Assembly: GCA_013330385.1 (NCBI GenBank)
Contig: DUIL01000062.1
Location: 5,572-12,176 of the forward strand
DNA from: Candidatus Thalassarchaeaceae archaeon
Lineage (GTDB): Archaea > Thermoplasmatota > Poseidoniia > Poseidoniales > Thalassarchaeaceae
Length of the DNA stretch: 6,605 nt
Direction of reading: 5' to 3'
Shown here: piece by piece, positions 1-5,719 of the stretch
Layout of the letters: every line of letters begins with the position of its first letter
How positions within the stretch are numbered: position 1 is the stretch's first letter
The notes under the pieces: model-generated
Database searches by the model: none
The model's input: only the letters and a program-made list of their open reading frames with translations
Told to the model about the DNA's origin: nothing
Made by a program: the position numbers and the translations under genes

Positions 1-55
1 ACTCAATTCATCACAGAGTAGTCTTGAAGTACGCCTCGCCTCGCGTCTAGAAACA

Positions 56-1075
56 ATGTCGGATTCCCCAATCTCTCATCATTCAGGCGGCACTGAACCT
101 CAACAACCAGTTGAAGGAGAAGATGCTTCAACTGAGCAGAAGGCACAGATGGAACAAGCCTATGCCCAAATGAGACGTAAGATGCGCATGAGTCAATTGG
201 ATAAGGAAATCAAACACAAGATAATGGTTCTTTCAGGGAAAGGAGGGGTTGGGAAATCTACTGTATCAGTGGGTCTAGCTTTGTCTCTAGCACGTCAAGG
301 AAAGAAAGTTGGATTAATGGACATAGATATTACAGGTCCGAATGTGCCAAAAATGCTCGGAGTTGAGAATGCTGATCTCCATGTTGAGGATGGGCAGATT
401 TTCCCAGTTATTGGACCACATGGTGTCAAAGTAATTTCAATGGCTTTCCTAATCGAGGATCCTGATAAACCAGTTATCTGGCGAGGTCCTATAAAATTGG
501 GAGCTATTCAGCAATTCATAGGAGATGTCGCTTGGGGTGAGCTTGATGCTCTAATCATTGATTTTCCACCAGGTACTAGTGACGAACCATTGACAGTCTC
601 CCAGAGTCTTCCTGGAATTGATGGAGTAGTAATTGTAACAACTCCACAAGAGGTTGCTTTACTGGATTCTCGAAAATCTATCAACTTCGCTAAAACAATT
701 TCATTGCCATGTTTAGGAGTTGTGGAAAACATGAGCGGATACACAATTCGAGGAACTGCTGAACCAAATACTACTGTTAGTATCATCGGACCGAAAGGAA
801 CGCCAATAGAATCTCAAACTGATGAAAATGGAGACTGGATGGTCACTTTGGATGTATTCAAATCAGGTGGTGGCGCCTCCGCAGCCACTGAACTTGAAGT
901 CCCATTCCTTGGAGCCCTTCCATTTGACCCCGGTATAGTTCGTGGCGGTGATGATGGTGTACATCGAATCATAGCAGAACCGGATGGGGCGACTGCTGAG
1001 GCCTTCGACATTGTAGTTAGAAATGTCCTAGCAGAACTAGAGAACAGCAGCAGTCCATCTGTCAAAATCTCATAG
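56..1075 (+). CDS. mrp: Mrp/NBP35-family P-loop ATPase lacking Fe-S cysteines
   Basis: This is a 339-residue MinD/Mrp-type ATPase. Family members usually bind a [4Fe-4S] cluster between two subunits and carry it to apo-proteins in the cytosol. Seen here: a polar, acidic N-terminal tail (residues 1-50), the deviant Walker A motif GKGGVGKST (61-69), the Mrp segment DIDITGPNVPKMLG (89-102), IDFPPGTSDEP (168-178), VTTPQEVALLD (194-204), NMSGY (225-229), SGGGASA (270-276) and VPFLGALPFDP (282-292). Both flanks are canonical Mrp, but the C-P-x-C-G site expected after NMSGY is absent. About 36 residues resembling a bacterial Ig-like repeat stand there instead. The only cysteine is C219, and no N-terminal NBP35-type cysteines exist. 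Fe-S carriage is therefore doubtful, although the ATPase core is intact. No DUF59 domain is visible. ATG 56 is the first start in frame and has no clear Shine-Dalgarno, but the frame stays open back to base 2, so an earlier start outside the window cannot be excluded. Confidence 0.93.
   Translation: MSDSPISHHSGGTEPQQPVEGEDASTEQKAQMEQAYAQMRRKMRMSQLDKEIKHKIMVLSGKGGVGKSTVSVGLALSLARQGKKVGLMDIDITGPNVPKMLGVENADLHVEDGQIFPVIGPHGVKVISMAFLIEDPDKPVIWRGPIKLGAIQQFIGDVAWGELDALIIDFPPGTSDEPLTVSQSLPGIDGVVIVTTPQEVALLDSRKSINFAKTISLPCLGVVENMSGYTIRGTAEPNTTVSIIGPKGTPIESQTDENGDWMVTLDVFKSGGGASAATELEVPFLGALPFDPGIVRGGDDGVHRIIAEPDGATAEAFDIVVRNVLAELENSSSPSVKIS
746..853 (+). other. Ig-like repeat fragment inserted in the Mrp ATPase
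   Basis: These codons encode residues 231-266 of the Mrp-family protein. They read I-R-G-T-A-E-P-N-T-T-V, a short G-P-K-G turn, and then T-D-E-N-G-D-W-M-V-T-L. This order (GTAEP-x-x-T-V, a turn glycine, then D-x-N-G-x-W-x-V-T-L) is the signature of bacterial Ig-like repeats such as the Big_6 type found in secreted adhesins. It starts right after NMSGYT and ends just before FKSGGG, where ordinary Mrp proteins have only about a dozen residues including C-x-x-C. The reading frame is continuous and both flanks align with Mrp, so it is an in-frame replacement and not a frameshift. The Ig assignment is by motif recall only; a half-domain of this length may not fold as a complete Ig sandwich. Confidence 0.7.
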
Positions 1076-1082
1076 AATCAGA

Positions 1083-1090
1083 TGTTTTTC
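1083..1090 (+). terminator. Possible T-rich terminator after mrp
   Basis: The short run TGTTTTTC lies 8-15 bases after the mrp stop and is followed by further pyrimidine-rich sequence. Archaeal transcription can end at T-rich tracts without a hairpin. The tract is short, so the call is weak. Confidence 0.25.
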
Positions 1091-1113
1091 ATTTCACATC
1101 TTGTCTTCTGTTA

Positions 1114-1148
1114 ATGGGGTCGACTTCTTGATGCAGTATTGACCCCGT
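1114..1148 (+). promoter_or_regulatory. Inverted repeat / hairpin upstream of the PAP2 gene
   Basis: GGGGTC (1116-1121) is matched by GACCCC (1141-1146). The stem extends to ten pairs with two G-U wobbles (1114-1123 with 1139-1148) around a 15-base loop. It ends 13 bases before the ATG at 1162. No T-run follows, so a terminator is unlikely. It could be a regulator binding site or a 5' leader hairpin near the ribosome binding site. Only the symmetry is seen; the role is inference. Confidence 0.35.
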
Positions 1149-1161
1149 AGTTACGAGGAAC

Positions 1162-3252
1162 ATGGCCGCTAGCTCGGGAATCTACATCACTTGGCTGATG
1201 GGAGCCATACTTCTTTCACTAGCTCTGATGCCAGTAATGAAACCCCCTTGGGCGAAAATAAGAATCTCTGGATTCATCGATATGTTTCGACGTTATTGGG
1301 CTCATATGTTTGTTGTTTTCTCCGTATATCTATGGAAAGATTTGTTAGACCAATTAGATCGAATATTAATGGCAAATACGCAATTAGACATGACCCCCTA
1401 TGTTTATGCAATAGAGGGAGACATTGTTCTTTGGACTCAAAATGCGTTCCAGAATGAACTTCTCGCTTGGCCCTTAACTCATTTCTATGTAATGGGATTC
1501 ATGACTGCAACATTCGCATCTTTCGTATACCCAATTTACTTTGATGATAGGCACATGGCCGACCGTGTTTCACTATCTATGTTCTGGGTATATGTCCTAG
1601 CAGTACCATTCTACCTTTTCTTCAATGTCCGCGTAACCGGCGACTACATACCTGAAATGGAGACTATTGCTTACACTTTAGATCCGGTCGTCCATAATTG
1701 GTTCACTAGAATTGATCCATTTACAAACGGAATGCCTAGTCTCCATATTGGTCTTCCTTTTGCAGTATGGCTAACATACCTAAGATGGGACGAAGATAAC
1801 CGTTGGTATCGTTTTAGATTTGCACTAGTGATCTACATTTGGTTGACTGGATTCACAATTATCTATCTTGGTATTCATTGGATTCTAGATATTATTGGTG
1901 GTATACTAGTTGCAAGTATAGCGGTAAAAATAACAGAAAGAACACATGAAACCATTTGGAAATTTGCTGATGAACGCCTATTCACACGAAGATTTGCTCG
2001 ACTACTAGAAGACCCAAGGGGTTGGATAAAGAAATTATTATTATCAATCAAGAAAGTAATCAAACCATTTCGTAAGCCCTCAAGTAAGCAAACTGGAGCT
2101 GTAATTATTGCTGTCTTGATGGGAACTGGAACAGTTCTTCTCTGGGATGCTACACATCAAGATTTTCCTGTACAAGGCGTAGAGTCACCAACTACTGCTG
2201 CCGGAACAGGAGGTTGGTTAATTGGAATAGAAGAAAGCCCAGAGGGAATTATTGAGGTATTTGCTTGGAATGCTTCAACTCAAGTGCGCTCAGAAGTAGG
2301 AGGTTCGCCTTGGTCCGTTGCTCCAAAAGTAATAGTTACAGAATCTAATTTTGTTTTATTCACTGATTCTAGAGTCGATTTATTCAGTTTGGATAGTATT
2401 AGTCAATTAATCACACCAAAGTATAGTCAATACTCGGCAGAGGAAATTGTAGATGTATTCATCACGGAAGATATTGGAGGAGAGGTTTTGATAGGCATTG
2501 TTCATACTAATGAAATTCTATTTCGTTCGGAAGAAGGATTTGTAACTATAGAAGTTCCAGATGGACCATACAGTATCTGTTCTTCTTCCGGCTCGTTTAT
2601 TGCTACTGGTAGATCTTCAGAATCAGGCCCAATTGTTGAAATATTCACAATTGACTCGCAATTTTCTCTTAGCATAAATGTTAATGTCATAGCGGATGAG
2701 ATTACTGACGAGCATCTTGAGGATACTTTCGAAATACCTGTTAATTACACAAACTCAACAATTGTGGAATTAGAATTTGATTCGCGTTGGATAGCTGCAG
2801 TAGTCGACATAGGTCCATTGAATCGTACTGTTCTCATAGACACAATAAGTGGAGATCAATTGATACTATCCGACTCGGTTTGGCCATCTTCTTCGGTTAG
2901 TCTAGCTCATGGAAAAGTGGCCTTCCTACAAATACCAAGATTTGACCCAACTCAGGATGAGGAAGATCAACTTACTGCACGTGACGTGTTTCTGCATGAT
3001 ATTGCAGAAAATCGAACTAAGCAATTGACAATTGACGAAGATATAGATCAATCTCAACCACAAGTACTGAATTCTGCAGTAGCATACTTGCAAGAAGATG
3101 AAGATGGTGAAGTCAATATTCACCTATTTGCACTTGAAGAGACATTTGAACCATATTCATCAGTGGTACTACAATCTGCAATTGTAATTATCATACCACT
3201 AATGGTTCTCTTAGCCTTCCAATCGGCTCTAGAAAATAAAAAATCTAGATAA
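1162..3252 (+). CDS. PAP2-type membrane phosphatase fused to an extracytoplasmic propeller-like domain
   Basis: This is a 696-residue integral membrane protein. Hydrophobic segments lie near 8-25, 48-63, 104-127, 136-157, 192-207, 218-237 and 240-256. The PAP2 motifs are GMPSLH (190-195, including H195) and T-I-I-Y-L-G-I-H-W-I-L-D (232-243, with nucleophile-type H239 and D243). The arginine of the classical SR-x5-H-x3-D motif is isoleucine here, and no clear K-x6-RP motif is visible, which suits the PAP2_3/Aur1-like branch. Such enzymes cleave or transfer lipid-linked phosphate groups at the outer membrane face. A basic loop (257-311) leads to another helix (312-328), then a beta-rich domain (about 330-667), a final helix (668-687) and a KKSR tail. 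DVFLHDIAENRTKQLT (608-623) followed by SQPQV and a VAYLQ strand resembles a TolB/WD40-like blade. The positive-inside rule puts the large domain outside. The start has a weak GAGG (1155-1158) three bases upstream. The substrate is unknown; lipid or polyprenyl phosphate is a family-level guess. Confidence 0.85.
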   Translation: MAASSGIYITWLMGAILLSLALMPVMKPPWAKIRISGFIDMFRRYWAHMFVVFSVYLWKDLLDQLDRILMANTQLDMTPYVYAIEGDIVLWTQNAFQNELLAWPLTHFYVMGFMTATFASFVYPIYFDDRHMADRVSLSMFWVYVLAVPFYLFFNVRVTGDYIPEMETIAYTLDPVVHNWFTRIDPFTNGMPSLHIGLPFAVWLTYLRWDEDNRWYRFRFALVIYIWLTGFTIIYLGIHWILDIIGGILVASIAVKITERTHETIWKFADERLFTRRFARLLEDPRGWIKKLLLSIKKVIKPFRKPSSKQTGAVIIAVLMGTGTVLLWDATHQDFPVQGVESPTTAAGTGGWLIGIEESPEGIIEVFAWNASTQVRSEVGGSPWSVAPKVIVTESNFVLFTDSRVDLFSLDSISQLITPKYSQYSAEEIVDVFITEDIGGEVLIGIVHTNEILFRSEEGFVTIEVPDGPYSICSSSGSFIATGRSSESGPIVEIFTIDSQFSLSINVNVIADEITDEHLEDTFEIPVNYTNSTIVELEFDSRWIAAVVDIGPLNRTVLIDTISGDQLILSDSVWPSSSVSLAHGKVAFLQIPRFDPTQDEEDQLTARDVFLHDIAENRTKQLTIDEDIDQSQPQVLNSAVAYLQEDEDGEVNIHLFALEETFEPYSSVVLQSAIVIIIPLMVLLAFQSALENKKSR

Positions 3253-3259
3253 TAAATCG

Positions 3260-3273
3260 TATTGACTTCAATA
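3260..3273. terminator. Inverted repeat between convergent genes, possible bidirectional terminator
   Basis: TATTGA (3260-3265) and TCAATA (3268-3273) are perfect inverted copies separated by two bases. They fill most of the 22-bp gap between the converging stops of the PAP2 gene and nadA. The position suits a terminator for both strands, but the stem is short and AT-rich and there is no strong T-run on the plus strand. Confidence 0.35.
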
Positions 3274-3274
3274 T

Positions 3275-4360
3275 TCACTCGGCAAGACGGAACATCTCAT
3301 TAAGGCTGTATTGAGCCTTTTGAATGACTTTAGAATCTAACTCAATTATCTGTTCAGGACGGGGGTTTCTTAGAGATTGTAGAATATCTTCTAATTGTGT
3401 CATTTTCATGTATCGACACATTACACAAGTTCCAATCAAATTGACTTCACTCTCAGACTCGGCTCTAACTCTATCTGCCGTCCCACATTCTGTAATCAGC
3501 ATGATGTCTGGTTTGCCTTCTTCACTAAGCCTCAATGCCTCATTCATCAGTTTCTCACTACTACCAACTACATCACTCTCAGCCAAAACATCGGCATCGC
3601 ATTCAGGGTGGCTTAGTACTTTCAAATCAATTCCCTGAATAGAAGATCTTTCCCTCCAAGAACGTATTTTTTCACCGGTGAATGTGGCATGAACATAACA
3701 CTCTCCGTCATAATTGATTACTTCCTTACGACCGGCTAGGTGCTCTGTCAGATGCTTCCCCATCAGGCGATCAGGCACGAAAATAATTCGATCGCCCGGT
3801 AATTCATCACATATTTTCAAGAAATTACTACTAGTAACACACACATCCACTTCTGCCTTGACTTCTGCACTAGTATTGATGTAACAAGCGACTGGTACGC
3901 CTGGATACTTTTGTTTCAACTTTCTCACATCCTCTGCAGTTATACTGTCACTCAGTGAACAACCTGCTTCTGGAGATGGATGAATCACGGTTTTATGAGG
4001 GCTGACTATTTTGGCAGTTTCTGCCATAAACCGAACACTAGAGAATAATATTGTATTTTGTGGCGCATCACGAGCCGCTTTTGAAAGTGAATAACTATCC
4101 GATACTGAGTCAGCAACTCCATAGACGATATCAGGAGTCTGATATGAATGAGCAATGAGAAATACATCTTTTTCGTGTTTAAGTTCATTAATTTCAAGAG
4201 TTAGGGGGGCAATTGTTCTACAAGTTTCAAGGTTCCACAAACCAACTTGATTTATTGCCTTCTGTAGTCTTAAAGCCTCAATATCAATCTCCTCTTTTGA
4301 GTAGATTTTGGGGGCAATTAAACCACTAGGCAGAGGAGCCTCTGGCATCTGCATACTCAT
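3275..4360 (-). CDS. nadA: Quinolinate synthase NadA
   Basis: NadA condenses iminoaspartate with dihydroxyacetone phosphate to quinolinate in de novo NAD synthesis, using an oxygen-sensitive [4Fe-4S] cluster in the cytosol. The 361-residue protein shows the three-fold NadA layout: HSYQTPDIVYGVADSVSDS (71-89), FMAETAKI (111-118), PEAGCSLSDS (130-139), ACYINTSAEVKAEVDVCVTSSN (158-179; cited in part: YINTSAEVKA), PDRLMGKH (196-203), GECYVH (219-224), SHPECDADV (250-258), VGSSEKL (265-271), TECGT (290-294) and CVMCRYMKMTQLE (312-324). The cluster ligands are most likely C134, C221 and C315; C312 adds a C-x-x-C. The first motif is HSYQ rather than the common HYYQ/HNYQ, with H71 and Y73 kept. The N-terminal 55-60 residues extend beyond the roughly 300-residue archaeal forms. 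M1, M3 and M5 are all possible starts. No nadB, nadC or aspartate dehydrogenase gene is adjacent. Confidence 0.97.
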   Translation of the reverse strand: MSMQMPEAPLPSGLIAPKIYSKEEIDIEALRLQKAINQVGLWNLETCRTIAPLTLEINELKHEKDVFLIAHSYQTPDIVYGVADSVSDSYSLSKAARDAPQNTILFSSVRFMAETAKIVSPHKTVIHPSPEAGCSLSDSITAEDVRKLKQKYPGVPVACYINTSAEVKAEVDVCVTSSNFLKICDELPGDRIIFVPDRLMGKHLTEHLAGRKEVINYDGECYVHATFTGEKIRSWRERSSIQGIDLKVLSHPECDADVLAESDVVGSSEKLMNEALRLSEEGKPDIMLITECGTADRVRAESESEVNLIGTCVMCRYMKMTQLEDILQSLRNPRPEQIIELDSKVIQKAQYSLNEMFRLAE

Positions 4361-4418
4361 TTCAATTCACTAGTCCCTCAGGTGCAACCGCTTTCAAGTC
4401 ATCTCATGTGCGGAGGGC
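4361..4418. promoter_or_regulatory. Divergent intergenic region, nadA / bud32
   Basis: These 58 bases separate the divergent starts of nadA and bud32 and must hold the proximal control signals for both unless the promoters lie inside the genes. No convincing archaeal TATA box or BRE is seen. On the minus strand a GAGGG (4375-4379) lies about 18 bases before the nadA ATG, which is far for a Shine-Dalgarno. On the plus strand GGAGGG (4412-4417) lies only one base before the bud32 ATG, unusually close. A six-codon frame starting at ATG 4406 overlaps the bud32 start. Confidence 0.4.
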
Positions 4419-5078
4419 ATGGATAGAACATCGATCCCTATGTGGATTGAAGAGAATATCCTACATAAGGGTGCAGAAGCAATAATCTTCTCAGGCTCAT
4501 GGTTGGGCATTCGTGCTGTACTAAAAATGCGTGAACCACGCTCCTATAGGCACCCTTCACTTGATAGAAGATTAACTCGACAAAGACTCAGTGTTGAAGC
4601 TCGAGTTCTGACTAAATTACAAGCAAATAACTTCCCCGCGCCTGCCCTTCTTGATGTTGATATAGATCAAGGGTGGATGCTTCTATCTAGGATTGAAGGT
4701 AGACCACTATACGATGCTTTACAAGATGGAGCAGCAGGCATTAATGAAATCAAACTCTTTGGTTCAATTATTCGCCAATTACATGAAGCAGGTTTCTCAC
4801 ATGGAGATTTAACAACACATAATGTGATGTTCGATAGTGAGAAGAAAATGTATCTAATTGACTTTGGGCTCTCAAAGATAAATCCTGAGATTGAAAACTT
4901 GGGCCTAGATTTACAAGTTGTTAACGAATGTCTAACAGCTAGCCATCATACAATAAATAATTCAGTAGAAGCGATGATTGAGGGTTATTGTTTAGCAGAT
5001 TCAGGAATTGAGCCCTCTTCAGATGAAGTCATAGAACGCTTTGAGGCGATTCGTGGAAGAGTAAGATATCATGCATGA
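4419..5078 (+). CDS. bud32: Bud32 (PRPK-type) kinase/ATPase of the KEOPS complex
   Basis: Bud32 is the small atypical kinase/ATPase of KEOPS. It works with Kae1, Cgi121 and Pcc1 to complete the t6A modification of tRNA position 37 in the cytosol. The 219-residue protein has the family pattern in order: KGAEAII loop (17-23), VLKMREPRSYRHPSLDRRL (34-52, ATP-binding K36), R-Q-R-L-S-V-E-A-R (54-62, helix-C type E60), GRPLYDAL (94-101), LHEAGFSHGDLTTHN (121-135; catalytic D130, N135), YLIDFGLSK (145-153; metal-binding D148) and the basic tail RGRVRYHA (212-219). Differences from consensus include HGDLTTHN for HGDLTTSN and E-N-L-G-L-D-L for E-D-K-A-V-D-L. Many archaea carry a Kae1-Bud32 fusion; this copy is stand-alone and kae1 is not in the window. 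ATG 4419 has GGAGGG one base upstream; ATG 4440 (residue 8) would still keep the whole kinase domain. It is probably co-transcribed with rdgB. Confidence 0.97.
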   Translation: MDRTSIPMWIEENILHKGAEAIIFSGSWLGIRAVLKMREPRSYRHPSLDRRLTRQRLSVEARVLTKLQANNFPAPALLDVDIDQGWMLLSRIEGRPLYDALQDGAAGINEIKLFGSIIRQLHEAGFSHGDLTTHNVMFDSEKKMYLIDFGLSKINPEIENLGLDLQVVNECLTASHHTINNSVEAMIEGYCLADSGIEPSSDEVIERFEAIRGRVRYHA

Positions 5079-5082
5079 GGTG
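5077..5082 (+). promoter_or_regulatory. Ribosome binding site of rdgB overlapping the bud32 stop
   Basis: GAGGTG overlaps the last two bases of the bud32 TGA stop and lies five bases before ATG 5088. This is a strong match to the archaeal anti-Shine-Dalgarno sequence at normal spacing. It fixes the rdgB start and points to translational coupling with bud32. Confidence 0.75.
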
Positions 5083-5087
5083 AATGA

Positions 5088-5681
5088 ATGAGAATTCTGT
5101 TCGCCACGAGTAACAAAAATAAAATCACCGAGGCAGCGCAAATTCTTGGACCCCTGGGGCATACAGTTGAAGGTCTAGTTATTGATGGAAAAAGACCTGT
5201 TTTTAACGAGCCAAAGGAACTAGGGCTTGAAGCAGTAACTGAATCAAAAATTGAACAAGCACTTACCTTAATCGAAGGAACGGAATTCGAGGGGGCCGCT
5301 GTATTAGTCGAAGATTCAGGGGTTTTCACATATGCCTTCGAGGGATGGCCGGGGGCTAATTCAGCAGATGTCGAAGAAAAAATAGGACTAGATGGTGTAC
5401 TAAATCGTATTTCTAAATCAAAAAACAAAGGTGGAGAATACCGCGCAGTAGTCATATTATCTGATGGAAATAATAATTGGAAAACAATTGGAGTCTGTAA
5501 AGGCAAATTCTCTGATGAGAAACGTGGTGAGAATGGTTTCGGATATGACCCCATTTTCATTCCAGAGGAAGGAGACGGGCGCACCTTTGCTGAGATGGAA
5601 TCAAGTGCAAAATCATCAATTTCACATCGTGGTGCGGCAATGAAAGCCCTTTCTAGTGCTCTCGGCGGGCCGTCAAAGTGA
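5088..5681 (+). CDS. rdgB: XTP/dITP diphosphatase (RdgB/HAM1 family)
   Basis: This enzyme hydrolyses the non-canonical purine triphosphates ITP, dITP and XTP to monophosphates plus pyrophosphate, keeping deaminated purines out of DNA and RNA. The 197-residue length is normal for the family. Motifs seen: FATSNKNKITEA (5-16), the substrate-binding start; VEDSGVFTYAFEGWPGANSA (74-93), with E75 and D76 in the metal-site region; GKFSDEKRGENGFGYDPIF (139-157), the base-recognition loop; TFAEM (166-170); and AKSSISHRGAAM (174-185), with the diagnostic S-H-R. The usual E-K-N before ISHR reads A-K-S. The gene starts 9 bases after the bud32 stop behind a clear GAGGTG, so the two are almost surely one operon. 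A HAM1-type gene beside bud32 or kae1-bud32 recurs in archaeal genomes as I recall them. No signs of degeneration are visible. Confidence 0.97.
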   Translation: MRILFATSNKNKITEAAQILGPLGHTVEGLVIDGKRPVFNEPKELGLEAVTESKIEQALTLIEGTEFEGAAVLVEDSGVFTYAFEGWPGANSADVEEKIGLDGVLNRISKSKNKGGEYRAVVILSDGNNNWKTIGVCKGKFSDEKRGENGFGYDPIFIPEEGDGRTFAEMESSAKSSISHRGAAMKALSSALGGPSK

Positions 5682-5707
5682 AGTGAGACGACACAGTGGT
5701 GCAAGTA

Positions 5708-5715
5708 GGGGAGAG
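5708..5715 (+). promoter_or_regulatory. Ribosome binding site of the downstream membrane protein gene
   Basis: GGGGAGAG lies four bases before ATG 5720 and is the only purine-rich Shine-Dalgarno candidate in the 38-base gap after rdgB. It favours ATG 5720 over the in-frame GTG codons at 5696 and 5699. Confidence 0.55.
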
Positions 5716-5719
5716 AAGG

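Noticed and set aside
28..48. CGCCTCGCCTCGCG short direct repeat before mrp
   Set aside because: It is only a five-base unit repeated about twice, too short to interpret.
56..1075. mrp as a frameshifted pseudogene because the C-x-x-C site is missing
   Set aside because: The frame is continuous, both flanks of the insert match Mrp in the same frame, and all ATPase motifs are intact.
1191..1457. Plus-strand 88-codon frame inside the PAP2 gene
   Set aside because: It is out of frame with a well-supported membrane protein and has no motif or ribosome binding site.
3324..3638. Plus-strand frames opposite the 3' part of nadA
   Set aside because: NadA motifs on the minus strand explain this region; these frames have no recognisable features.
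5069..5704. Long minus-strand open frame of 211 codons opposite rdgB
   Set aside because: It lies fully antisense to a clear RdgB gene, has a serine/proline-rich composition typical of a shadow frame, and shows no family motif.
5696..5719. GTG codons at 5696 and 5699 as the start of the last gene
   Set aside because: They are in frame, but the purine-rich GGGGAGAG sits correctly only for ATG 5720, and the added residues are polar and do not extend the first helix sensibly.
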